From contig NZ_FOBL01000025.1 of NCBI RefSeq assembly GCF_900109825.1, forward strand, positions 1 to 37,243: a stretch of 37,243 bases of DNA. Reading direction: 5' to 3'. The stretch comes from Alkalibacterium putridalgicola (GTDB taxonomy: Bacteria; Bacillota; Bacilli; Lactobacillales; Carnobacteriaceae_A). The position numbers and the translations under genes were made by a program. Below, piece after piece: positions 1-6,860 of this stretch. The notes under the pieces were generated by a model. It was not told the origin of the DNA and did not search any database. It was given only the letters and a program-made list of their open reading frames with translations. Position 1 is the first letter of the stretch. Every line of letters starts with the position of its first letter.

Positions 1-60
1 AATCGCTGACGATTGCTAACATAATAAGAGTTCTTTTACTGTTTATATGTATAACATGAT

Positions 61-622
61 TTCTTTTGTGCCCTTCGTCTCGACTTTTCTTTTGTGAAGG
101 GCACATATCCACTCGTTTTGTGACCTTCAGCTCTCCTTATCTTTCACGAAGGGCACATATCCACTCGTTTTGTGACCTTCAGCTCGCTTTATCTTTCATG
201 AAGGGCACATATCCGCTCGTTTTGTGACCTCCAGCTCTCCTTATCTTTCACGAAGGGCACATATCCGCTCGTTTTGTGACCTCCAGCTCTCCTTATCTTT
301 CACGAAGGGCACATATACCTACTTTTTGTGACCTTCAGCCCGCTTTATCTTTCACGAAGGGCACATATCCGCTCGTTTTGTGCCCTTCAGTGCTCCGTTT
401 CTTTCACGAGGGACATATATATCTACTTTTTGTGACCTTCAGCTTTACTTGCCTTTCACGAAGGACACATATACCTACTTTTTGTGCCTCTCATCCTGAC
501 TTTTCTTTCACGAAGGGCAGATAACTACTTCTTTTGTGACCTTCAGCCCGCTTTATCTTTCACGAAGGGTACATATCCGCTCGTTTTGTGCCCTTCGTCT
601 CAACTTTTCTTGCCTGAAAGGC
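61..622. repeat. 52-bp tandem repeat array with internal inverted repeats
   Basis: The heptamer TTTTGTG recurs at 64, 116, 168, 220, 272, 324, 376, 428, 480, 532 and 584, always exactly 52 bp apart, giving eleven units. Each unit has a left arm like GAAGGGCACA, a loop of about 13 nt, and a right arm TGTGaCCTTC or TGTGCCCTTC. Each can therefore form a roughly 33-nt hairpin; the copy at 356-388 has a perfect 10-bp stem. The first and last units share a variant right flank (CCTTCGTCTCRACTTTTCTT) not seen in the middle ones. 52 is not a multiple of three, so open frames here change at every unit and are not proteins. The array lies beyond the FMN reductase terminator. Its function is unknown. Confidence 0.95.
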
Positions 623-624
623 GC

Positions 625-655
625 AAAAAAAGACCGAACAGGACGATCCTGTTCG
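625..655 (-). terminator. Rho-independent terminator of the FMN reductase gene
   Basis: On the minus strand the hairpin GAACAGGA-TCG-TCCTGTTC (636-654) is followed by a run of seven T (complement of 625-631). It lies about 20 bp after the stop codon of the reductase gene and separates that transcript from the 52-bp array. Confidence 0.85.
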
Positions 656-673
656 ATCCACTTAGATTATATA

Positions 674-1237
674 TTAAGCACGTGTACCTTTTAATCCTTT
701 ACTCCAGGCAGCTGTTGTTTCAAGAACCGCTTGGATCGTTGCGTTGTGTACTTCTGATGGACGGAATGTCGTCATTTCTTCAAAGTCTGTGAACAAGCTG
801 AAGGCCCCAGCCGGTCCGACAGTCGCAACGTTAGCGTTGGATAAGATGTGACGCAGGCTCAACTGAGCAGCCACACCTAAAGTCGATCCGTATGCTACGA
901 TACCAGCTGCTTTATTTCCCCATTCAGGACCTAAATAGTCGATCGCATTTTTTAATGAAGGTGTGATCGCATTGTTGTATTCAGGTGTGACAAAAACGAA
1001 TCCATCCAATGAATCGATTTTTTCTGACCAGCGATTGTTTTCTTCTTTCTCGTAATTCTTGTTTGCCATTGCAGGCGGCATTGCTTCGTTGAATAATGGT
1101 AAGTCAAATTCTTTAATGTCAACAAGCTCAAATTCTGCTCCATCGACCTGTTTTGCTTTCTCTAATACGTATTCTGCTACTTGCTTGTTTACACGTGCAT
1201 CTCGCGAACTTCCTGTAACGACTCCTATTTTCACCAT
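674..1237 (-). CDS. NAD(P)H-dependent FMN reductase family protein
   Basis: This 187-residue protein has the flavodoxin-like fold of the NADPH-dependent FMN reductase family (azoreductase/ChrR/YieF type). The phosphate-binding loop GSSRDAR is at residues 9-15, and the flavin-contacting TPEYNNAI motif at 84-91 is followed by SLKNAIDYL. The length is normal for cytoplasmic FMN reductases that reduce quinones, azo dyes or metals. The start is supported by AGGAGG (complement of 1247-1252) about 9 nt upstream. It is divergent from a TetR-type regulator, and an imperfect 25-bp dyad lies just after its presumed -10 box, so repression by that regulator with induction by an electrophile is likely. The substrate cannot be told from sequence. 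Confidence 0.88.
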   Translation of the reverse strand: MVKIGVVTGSSRDARVNKQVAEYVLEKAKQVDGAEFELVDIKEFDLPLFNEAMPPAMANKNYEKEENNRWSEKIDSLDGFVFVTPEYNNAITPSLKNAIDYLGPEWGNKAAGIVAYGSTLGVAAQLSLRHILSNANVATVGPAGAFSLFTDFEEMTTFRPSEVHNATIQAVLETTAAWSKGLKGTRA

Positions 1238-1267
1238 GTTATAATTCCTCCTATTTTCTATGCGTTT

Positions 1268-1292
1268 GTTAACTAACTTTAAGTAAGCTAAC
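1268..1292. promoter_or_regulatory. Dyad operator before the FMN reductase gene
   Basis: This is an imperfect 25-bp palindrome, GTTAACTAACTT-T-AAGTAAGCTAAC, with 10 of 12 pairs matching. It lies just downstream of a TATAAT box on the minus strand (complement of 1303-1308), where a repressor would block the reductase promoter. It shares a TTAAGTAA core with the second dyad at 1349-1366. Binding by the neighbouring TetR-type protein is inferred. Confidence 0.55.
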
Positions 1293-1315
1293 TACAGTAC
1301 TTATTATAGGTCAGC

Positions 1316-1366
1316 TTGACTAAAAGTTAAACCAACAGTATAGTAGATGTGTTGCTTAAGTAACAC
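1316..1366 (+). promoter_or_regulatory. Promoter and dyad operator of the TetR-type regulator gene
   Basis: The -35 box TTGACT (1316-1321) and -10 box TATAGT (1339-1344) are separated by 17 nt. An 18-bp palindrome with one mismatched pair, GTGTTGCTTAAGTAACAC (1349-1366), follows over the likely transcription start. This layout suggests autorepression. Confidence 0.65.
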
Positions 1367-1417
1367 TTTTTGATTATTGTTTATTAACCTATTCCTTTTG
1401 TAAGGGGGAAAATCCAT

Positions 1418-1978
1418 ATGATGGAGACAAAAACCGATCCGCGTGTGTTGCGTACTCGAAAGTTGATCACAGATGCTTTTATAAAACTTTCTCAATCAAA
1501 GTCTTTTTCTGATATTTCTGTCAAAGATATCACAGAAGAAGCGATGATCAATCGCGCAACATTTTACAATCACTTCCTGGACAAGTATGATCTGCTGGAA
1601 AAAGTGGTGGAAGAAAAACTGCATCTGAATCTGGGATGCGACAAGCAGAAGACCACGTTAACGATTGAAGAAACCATTAAAACCGTTTTTCTATCCTTGA
1701 CTCGTTTTAAAACCTCTGTCAGTACGATATCCGGGCAAGAGGAACAAGAGACGATTGATACGATCATAAAGCTGGAACTGGTCAATATCTTTTCCAGAAA
1801 ACTGAGCGAGATCGATGTTTCATTAAATGCAAGTCTTAAACTGAAACTGGCCAGATGGCTGACTGCGACAGTTAGAAGTACGAGTCAGGACTGGGTGGAA
1901 TCCGATAACGCTGAAGAACCTGAAGAGTATATCGCTTCGCTTATTCCATTTATTATGTGCGGCATCGAAACGTTATAA
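1418..1978 (+). CDS. TetR/AcrR family transcriptional regulator
   Basis: This 186-residue protein has an N-terminal TetR helix-turn-helix (about residues 8-55), ending in the typical recognition segment INRATFYNHFLDKYDLL. The rest is a variable helical ligand-binding and dimerisation domain. A ribosome site, AAGGGGG, lies 9 nt before the first of two adjacent ATG codons. The gene is divergent from the FMN reductase, with two related dyads in the shared intergenic region, so it probably represses both genes. The inducer is unknown; oxidants, quinones or dyes are reasonable given the partner. A terminator follows directly. Confidence 0.85.
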   Translation: MMETKTDPRVLRTRKLITDAFIKLSQSKSFSDISVKDITEEAMINRATFYNHFLDKYDLLEKVVEEKLHLNLGCDKQKTTLTIEETIKTVFLSLTRFKTSVSTISGQEEQETIDTIIKLELVNIFSRKLSEIDVSLNASLKLKLARWLTATVRSTSQDWVESDNAEEPEEYIASLIPFIMCGIETL

Positions 1979-1981
1979 TTA

Positions 1982-2017
1982 AAAACATCCTAAGACATTT
2001 TTGTCTTAGGATGTTTT
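1982..2017. terminator. Bidirectional terminator between TetR and PgeF genes
   Basis: A perfect 15-bp stem, AAAACATCCTAAGAC / GTCTTAGGATGTTTT, surrounds a 6-nt loop. Runs of A and T at the edges let it work for both convergent genes. Confidence 0.9.
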
Positions 2018-2029
2018 ACATTCATTAAT

Positions 2030-2761
2030 TTAGATATCACTCTTCATCATCGTCAGCAAGCCATTCAGCTGATACTCCGGTCCTTCTCCTCTCGCCGAAT
2101 GCAGCTCTGCACTCTTATAGGTCGATGTCCGCTCCACTTCCATATTCTCTGCTTTGATGCCTGCTTCAAGAAGGATAGATACGTTTGCATCGGTCATACT
2201 CATTTTGTACTTTTCTCCATGCAGTTTGAAAAAGTCGTCACGATTTTTTACAGCGCTGAATGCCTCATACACTTCCGGACCCACTTCATAATTCTCCTGG
2301 TCGATCGACGGTCCCACGTAGACAAGCAAGTTTTTTCTATTACAGCCAAACGCCTCTTCCATCTTCTCGATAGCTTTTATTGAAATGTGTTTCACCGTGC
2401 CACGCCACCCCGAATGAACTACAGCCTGAACACGTTTTTTAGGATCGAATAAGATGATCGGTGTGCAGTCCGCATACTTGATGAGCAGGGCTATATCCTG
2501 TTTGTTCGTGATCAGTCCATCTGTTTCTTTGAAGGTCCTGCCGTATACAAAGTCTTCACCGTTTTCTCCATCGACTACTTCGACATGATCGGTATGCATC
2601 TGCTGACCAGTGTAGATTTCTGAAGGTTCTATATTCATATCAGTTAAGAGTCGGTCAACGTCTTCGACGATTTTATTTCCGGCTTTCTGGTATCTGAAGT
2701 TATAGTCAGAACCGGCGATTTTATTTAACAAACCATGTTCTTCAAGTAATTTCGAGTGCAT
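2030..2761 (-). CDS. pgeF: PgeF/YfiH family protein (peptidoglycan editing factor; LACC1-like)
   Basis: This 243-residue protein belongs to the YfiH/YlmD/LACC1 family, variously described as multicopper polyphenol oxidase, purine nucleoside phosphorylase/adenosine deaminase, or peptidoglycan editing factor. The three family residues are visible: His56 in QQMHTDHV, Cys99 in YADCTPI, and His116 in VVHSGWRGT. The length is normal and there is no signal peptide, so it is cytoplasmic. The start follows AAAGGATG with good spacing. The gene stands alone, with a terminator shared with the convergent TetR gene. Which family activity dominates cannot be decided from sequence. Confidence 0.9.
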   Translation of the reverse strand: MHSKLLEEHGLLNKIAGSDYNFRYQKAGNKIVEDVDRLLTDMNIEPSEIYTGQQMHTDHVEVVDGENGEDFVYGRTFKETDGLITNKQDIALLIKYADCTPIILFDPKKRVQAVVHSGWRGTVKHISIKAIEKMEEAFGCNRKNLLVYVGPSIDQENYEVGPEVYEAFSAVKNRDDFFKLHGEKYKMSMTDANVSILLEAGIKAENMEVERTSTYKSAELHSARGEGPEYQLNGLLTMMKSDI

Positions 2762-2868
2762 GCTTTTTCATCCTTTAAAATAAGATTTGTTTCATTATAG
2801 CATATCAGATATCACTATTAAAATTTATGTAAATAGCAAACAAATTAATGCTTATCGATAATTTATTG

Positions 2869-2897
2869 TTGATTTTTATAAATTTTAGGTGTACACT
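2869..2897 (+). promoter_or_regulatory. Probable sigma-A promoter of the DUF2975 operon
   Basis: TTGATT (2869-2874) and TACACT (2892-2897) are 17 nt apart, about 30 bp before the first DUF2975 start codon, within an A+T-rich gap. Confidence 0.5.
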
Positions 2898-2927
2898 TGC
2901 TTTAAATAATATAAAGGAGTGAGTCTG

Positions 2928-3461
2928 ATGAACATCAAACAATTTAGAAGTGTCAGTCGGTTTACATCAGTTATTTTAAAAATAGCCTCACTATGGATTG
3001 CCATATCTGTTACGTCATTAATATTTGCCTATTTCAATACTGAAGGGGATGTCTGGTTTAATTTCCCCAATCCAGATTTTCCTATACTAAATTCAGTAAG
3101 CGGACCTCTTTCCGATGCTGGCATGCAGCTTGGCGCCCTTATAATCGTGCCTCTTATGACCCTAGTCACCTGCTATGTTTTATGGAGAGGCAGTCAGTTA
3201 TTCAAGTACTTAGCTGAAGGGAATACACCTTTTTCTTTCGACTTTTCTCAATCAGTGAAACAGTTAGGACTGATTCTGATCATCACTGATATAGCATTCC
3301 CTCTTCTCTACTCTTTTATTGTGACAACATTAATGGAAGATGGTCACTATTTTATTTTCGGTGTCGGCTCTTCATTGTTGATCGGTCTGATACTTTTTGC
3401 TGGAGCTGAGATTTTCAATTACGCGATCAATTTACAACAACTCGCAGATGATACGGTGTAA
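2928..3461 (+). CDS. DUF2975 (YoaS-like) membrane protein, copy 1
   Basis: This membrane protein has about 177 residues and four predicted transmembrane segments (about residues 15-37, 68-90, 112-135 and 145-165). It has the DUF2975 signature F..G..PFSFDFSQSVKQLG, known from Bacillus YoaS. The frame is open from a GTG at 2919, but that codon abuts the Shine-Dalgarno AAAGGAG (2913-2919). The ATG at 2928, 8 nt from it, is therefore the likely start. The next gene is a paralogue of the same length, and a YozG-like repressor follows. Function is unknown; DUF2975 genes are usually paired with such a small XRE regulator. Confidence 0.85.
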   Translation: MNIKQFRSVSRFTSVILKIASLWIAISVTSLIFAYFNTEGDVWFNFPNPDFPILNSVSGPLSDAGMQLGALIIVPLMTLVTCYVLWRGSQLFKYLAEGNTPFSFDFSQSVKQLGLILIITDIAFPLLYSFIVTTLMEDGHYFIFGVGSSLLIGLILFAGAEIFNYAINLQQLADDTV

Positions 3462-3496
3462 ACTATAAACAGGAGAAAGGTTTATCCGTCTCTCTC

Positions 3497-3514
3497 GATC
3501 TTTTTACAAAGATC
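3497..3514 (+). other. Small hairpin between the two DUF2975 genes
   Basis: GATCTTT-TTAC-AAAGATC forms a 7-bp stem in the 81-bp gap between the paralogues. There is no U-run after it, so it is more likely an mRNA processing or stability element than a full terminator. Confidence 0.4.
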
Positions 3515-3542
3515 ATACATAAAAAACAAAGGAGTGAGTCTC

Positions 3543-4076
3543 ATGAATATCAACCAATTTCGAAGGGTAAGTAAATTCCTTTCTTTAATTTTACAGTTAA
3601 TTGGTCTATTTTGTATTGCTATAATACTAATAGGAATAATAGCTATGCTTTTTACAGAATCGGGAGCTTCGTTTACTGTTAAAACGCCCGAAAATGCTTT
3701 CGTAACTTTTAATGATTCACGCGTAACGGAAGCTGATCATGCATTTACTTCATTCATTATAGCCCCATTATTTCTTTCAGCTTACAGTTATATCTTGTTT
3801 AAAGGAAGTTTTTTATTTGACCGCTTAGCCGATGGGAAAACACCCTTTACCTACGATTTTGCCGAATCAGTGAAATGGATCAGTTTCTTTTTGATTGCTT
3901 TTGATATCCTGCTACCGTTACTCTATTCATTGATTGTCAACTTGAGTGCAGATAGAGGATTTTATTTCAATTTCGGGCTCACTTCTTCTTTCCTCGTCGG
4001 ATTGATTTTATATATCGTCAGTGGGGTTTTAAAATACGGCATCAGTCTGCAGGAGTTAGCTGATGATACGGTCTAA
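3543..4076 (+). CDS. DUF2975 (YoaS-like) membrane protein, copy 2
   Basis: This paralogue of the preceding gene has about 177 residues and four membrane segments. The N-terminus (MNINQFRRVSKF), the central DGKTPFTYDFAESVKW segment and the C-terminus (LQELADDTV) closely match copy 1. The same GGAGTGAGTC leader precedes both, and the ATG at 3543 is preferred over the GTG at 3534 inside the ribosome site. The segment between the first two helices is the most diverged. A local tandem duplication is the simplest origin. The stop codon overlaps the region providing the ribosome site for the downstream repressor, so the three genes are probably one transcript. Confidence 0.85.
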   Translation: MNINQFRRVSKFLSLILQLIGLFCIAIILIGIIAMLFTESGASFTVKTPENAFVTFNDSRVTEADHAFTSFIIAPLFLSAYSYILFKGSFLFDRLADGKTPFTYDFAESVKWISFFLIAFDILLPLLYSLIVNLSADRGFYFNFGLTSSFLVGLILYIVSGVLKYGISLQELADDTV

Positions 4077-4091
4077 AAGGAGGAGACGCAT

Positions 4092-4301
4092 ATGCCGATC
4101 GTTGTGAGATTGGACAGAGTGATGGCCGACAGAAAGATGCTGCTCAAAGACCTGGCTGAAGAAGTCGGCGTATCCAATGTCAACTTATCAAAACTGAAAA
4201 CCGGCAAGGCAGTCGCCGTTCGCTTCTCGACACTAGAAGCCATCTGCGAAGCGCTGGACTGTCAGCCGGGAGATATACTGGAGTACGAGAAAAAAGAGTA
4301 G
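4092..4301 (+). CDS. YozG-like XRE family repressor
   Basis: This 69-residue protein is essentially one Cro/CI-type helix-turn-helix: DRVMADRKMLLKDLAEEVGV, then SNVNLSKLKTGKAVAVRFSTLEAICEALDCQPGD. That is the HTH_26 pattern of YozG, the usual partner of DUF2975 proteins. A strong AAAAGGAGGAG ribosome site lies 15 nt after the upstream stop codon, so it is co-transcribed with the two membrane proteins. It probably autoregulates the operon, perhaps with the membrane proteins modulating it; this is inferred from conserved gene pairing. Confidence 0.88.
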   Translation: MPIVVRLDRVMADRKMLLKDLAEEVGVSNVNLSKLKTGKAVAVRFSTLEAICEALDCQPGDILEYEKKE

Positions 4302-4321
4302 ATTTTCATACTGAGTGGAAT

Positions 4322-4398
4322 GAATAAACGTCGCATGACGCTTATTCTTCATTATTCTGAAAGGAAACCCTTCGGCTGTTGAGCCGAAGGTTTTTTTG
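4322..4398 (+). terminator. Terminator of the DUF2975-yozG operon
   Basis: The hairpin CCTTCGGCT-GTTG-AGCCGAAGG (4369-4390) is followed by seven T. An earlier stem of GAATAAACGTC and GACGCTTATTC (4322-4347, one mismatch) sits just before it. Confidence 0.88.
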
Positions 4399-4635
4399 CT
4401 TCTATTATATCGAGTTCAGCATATACTTGTACCATTAAACTACACTTAAAAAACATTATGTTTAAGTTCGCTCAGAGCTCTGAACTTCATAAAAACTCTT
4501 CTAAGTGTAGTTCAGTCTATTAATTTAGTGCCCAACTTGACTAAATGGTCAATATGTCCAGTTCGTGCAGCTTGACGCCCTGTGAACTAGACTTTACTAC
4601 TCGGAAACAAACTTTAAAAGAAGACTAAAACAGTT
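4399..4635. other. Intergenic segment with nested inverted repeats
   Basis: There is no credible gene. A perfect 11-bp inverted repeat (AACTACACTTA at 4438-4448, TAAGTGTAGTT at 4502-4512) encloses a second pair (AAGTTC at 4463-4468, GAACTT at 4481-4486) around AGAGCTCT. The whole could fold into a two-level stem-loop or cruciform. No U-run follows, so it is not an obvious terminator. Confidence 0.6.
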
Positions 4636-4670
4636 AAAGCCCCATTCCTCTAATCGAGGAGCGGGGCTTT
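4636..4670 (-). terminator. Terminator of the leucine/valine dehydrogenase gene
   Basis: AAAGCCCC (4636-4643) pairs with GGGGCTTT (4663-4670), with an inner CCTC/GAGG pair. It begins directly after the dehydrogenase stop codon. The T-run on the minus strand is short. Confidence 0.75.
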
Positions 4671-4679
4671 TCGTACCGC

Positions 4680-5783
4680 TTACCGGTTGATGATCGATTT
4701 ACCGTTTTGTGTAAAGATGCTTCGCGTGTTTCTGATGGCTTTGATGCGTTCTTCAGCAAGAGCATCTGCAGCTTTATAGGTCGGGATACCGTCACGTTCA
4801 GCAATTTTAAACACTTTTTCGATCTGATCATAGATACGGTCGACCGACATGCGCGCACGTGCTGCATTGTAACCACCGTTGAATTCATCTGCAACCTGGA
4901 TCAGCCCGCCCGCATTCAGGATATAGTCAGGGGCATAGACCAGACCCATCTCCTCGAGTTTATCACCATGACGCGGTTCAGCCAGCTGGTTGTTGGCGGC
5001 GCCGGCAATCACTTTGATGCCCGCTTTTTTGATTTTCTCAAGGCTGTCATCGTTGATCGAGGCACCTAACGCACAAGGGGCATAGATATCGGCCTGCATC
5101 TCGAACATTTCATTAGCATCAACGATATCACAGCCAAGGTCTCTGGCTCGTTCTATTGGTCCATTGAAAAGATCAGTTGCACAGACTTTCGCACCTTCTT
5201 CAAGAGCCGCTTCTGCCAGTAGATAGCCGACTTTACCCACACCTTCGATAATAATGGTTTTTCCTTCAAGGGAATCTGTTCCGAAAGCTTTTTTGGCTGC
5301 GGCCTTCATCCCAACATATACACCATGTGCGGTAGAAGGAGATGGATTTCCTGAAGTGCCCGGTTTAAGTCCTGTTCCTGCAACATAGTTTGTTTCCTGA
5401 TAAATATAATCCATTTCAACAGTCGTTGTGCCTACATCGGCCGCTGTTATGTAACGGCCATTCAATCCCTCAACAAAGCGTCCGAAGGCTCTGAACAGTG
5501 CTTCCTGACTCACCTGGTTTGCAGGATCTTTTATAATGACTGTCTTGCCACCGCCAAGAGGCAATCCGCTGGCTGCCGCTTTATAGGTCATGCCACGCGC
5601 CAGTCTCATCGCATCTTCGATGGCATCTTCTTCCTTTTCATAGGTCCAGTAACGCGTCCCGCCCAGACTTGGGCCCAAGGTCGTATCATGAATGCAGGTG
5701 ATGGCCTTTAAACCTGTCTCTTCATCCTGCATAAAGACCAGTTGTTCGTAATCGTATTCTCCCATACTTTTGAATATCTCCAT
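4680..5783 (-). CDS. bcd: Branched-chain amino acid (leucine/valine) dehydrogenase
   Basis: This Glu/Leu/Phe/Val dehydrogenase has about 367 residues and carries out reversible NAD-dependent oxidative deamination of leucine, valine or isoleucine to 2-oxoacids. Visible are Lys68 in [10 protein letters not shown], the glycine-rich [10 protein letters not shown] with catalytic Lys80, [25 protein letters not shown], and the nucleotide-binding [13 protein letters not shown]. The length matches Bacillus Bcd. The ATG at 5783, 8 nt from AAGGAAG, is chosen over the TTG one codon upstream. In Bacillus bcd lies inside the ptb-bcd-buk-lpd-bkd operon; here it stands apart, separated from the complex genes by a LysR gene, which is divergent from it and likely regulates it. 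Confidence 0.92.
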   Translation of the reverse strand: MEIFKSMGEYDYEQLVFMQDEETGLKAITCIHDTTLGPSLGGTRYWTYEKEEDAIEDAMRLARGMTYKAAASGLPLGGGKTVIIKDPANQVSQEALFRAFGRFVEGLNGRYITAADVGTTTVEMDYIYQETNYVAGTGLKPGTSGNPSPSTAHGVYVGMKAAAKKAFGTDSLEGKTIIIEGVGKVGYLLAEAALEEGAKVCATDLFNGPIERARDLGCDIVDANEMFEMQADIYAPCALGASINDDSLEKIKKAGIKVIAGAANNQLAEPRHGDKLEEMGLVYAPDYILNAGGLIQVADEFNGGYNAARARMSVDRIYDQIEKVFKIAERDGIPTYKAADALAEERIKAIRNTRSIFTQNGKSIINR

Positions 5784-5885
5784 CAAAATAACTTCCTTTC
5801 TCTCTAATCAATATTTGCTATAGTCAGTTGTTAAATGAGAAGTCACTTAATATTTCTGTTTATTTAACCGCTTACAAATTTTTCT

Positions 5886-5914
5886 GTTGTATACTTGAAA
5901 AATGACTATATTAA
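5886..5914 (+). promoter_or_regulatory. Probable promoter of the LysR gene
   Basis: TTGTAT (5886-5891) and TATTAA (5909-5914) are 17 nt apart, 17 bp before the chosen TTG start, in the 148-bp region between bcd and the LysR gene. A LysR site for bcd would be expected here, but no convincing T-N11-A pair was found. Confidence 0.4.
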
Positions 5915-5931
5915 TTTGAGGGATGATTTGT

Positions 5932-6819
5932 TTGGATATCAAGCAGCTTAAATATTTTATAGAAATCGCCAACACCAGAAATCTGTCACAGGCGGCCAGA
6001 AATCTCTTCGTTACTCAGCCGACGCTGTCTTTTACCATTAAAAAGCTGGAAGCGGAACTCAATACCCGGCTCTTCGACCAACATGACAAGAGTTATAATC
6101 TAACTCAGTCAGGCAAGCTCCTATATAATCGGGGCGAAAAGATCGTCAATGATTTCGATACGCTGGTCAACCGCATCCAGCATATGAAGTCTGACTCGAA
6201 AGAAGTGATTCGCTTAGGCCTCACGATTTTATTCGCTGTCCAATATATGCAGCAGATCTCCAGTTTTATTGCGACCCATCAGAATGTCGACTTGATCATC
6301 ACTCAAAATGGGTCACGTAAAATCCAGGAGATGCTGGCCAACGACGAGCTGGATATCGGTCTGGTATCTTTTCCGAATACCCAGTCAAACGCCATTTCGA
6401 TCGAGGCCCTCAATACATCGACCAAAGGTTATAACGTGCATGTCGTCGTACCGGAAAGTAATCCTCTCTCTTCAAAAAAAGAATTAAAGTTTGAAGACTT
6501 GAAGGAGCAGCGCTTCTCGACTTTGAATGAAAACTTCATGCTCGGTCAGATGCTTCTGGACCGGAGTCGTCACTTAGGCTTTGAACCGAATATCGTCATG
6601 CAGCACGATGACCTCCAGGTTCTGCTCTACAGTTTGAAATCCCTCGACTCTATCTGTCTGCTTCCGATTGAATACAAAGCGATCGGCGCTCTGGACGGGT
6701 TGAAATGGATCCCGCTTCAGGATAAAAATGACTATTATGCCATCGGCGTCGCCTTGAAGAAAAGCAAGGCACCGACCAAAGCTATCAATGATCTGATCGA
6801 TGAGATCAAAAAGAATTAA
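5932..6819 (+). CDS. LysR family transcriptional regulator
   Basis: This LysR-type regulator has about 295 residues. The N-terminal winged helix (IKQLKYFIEIANTRNLSQAA, then LFVTQPTLSFTIKKLE) is followed by a two-lobed periplasmic-binding-like effector domain from about residue 90. The frame is open from an ATG at 5923, but that ATG touches the GAGGG ribosome site. The TTG at 5932, 9 nt downstream of it, gives the typical family start MDIKQLKYF, so I prefer TTG. It is divergent from bcd and convergent with the E2 gene of the 2-oxoacid dehydrogenase operon, so it plausibly controls branched-chain amino acid catabolism. The effector is unknown. Confidence 0.88.
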   Translation: MDIKQLKYFIEIANTRNLSQAARNLFVTQPTLSFTIKKLEAELNTRLFDQHDKSYNLTQSGKLLYNRGEKIVNDFDTLVNRIQHMKSDSKEVIRLGLTILFAVQYMQQISSFIATHQNVDLIITQNGSRKIQEMLANDELDIGLVSFPNTQSNAISIEALNTSTKGYNVHVVVPESNPLSSKKELKFEDLKEQRFSTLNENFMLGQMLLDRSRHLGFEPNIVMQHDDLQVLLYSLKSLDSICLLPIEYKAIGALDGLKWIPLQDKNDYYAIGVALKKSKAPTKAINDLIDEIKKN

Positions 6820-6828
6820 GTCTAACTG

Positions 6829-6860
6829 ACTGTTTTGCTTTTCAAGTGAAACGGTTTTTT
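6829..6860. terminator. Terminator between LysR and the E2 gene
   Basis: ACTGTTTTGCTT pairs with AAGTGAAACGGT (12 bp counting G-U pairs) and is followed by six T, ending at the stop codon of the convergent E2 gene. Confidence 0.7.

Noticed and set aside
61-622. Possible CRISPR array
   Set aside because: The whole 52-bp period is conserved, with no unique spacers. Dyads occur in every unit and no cas genes are in the window.
276-792. Two plus-strand open frames of 82 and 102 codons with repeated SFTKGTYP-like peptides
   Set aside because: They are readings of the 52-bp repeat array, whose period shifts frame at each unit. There is no ribosome site, and the second overlaps the FMN reductase gene.
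5787-5931. A CodY-type box (AATTTTTCTG...) upstream of bcd
   Set aside because: Only the left half resembles the consensus; the right half does not match.
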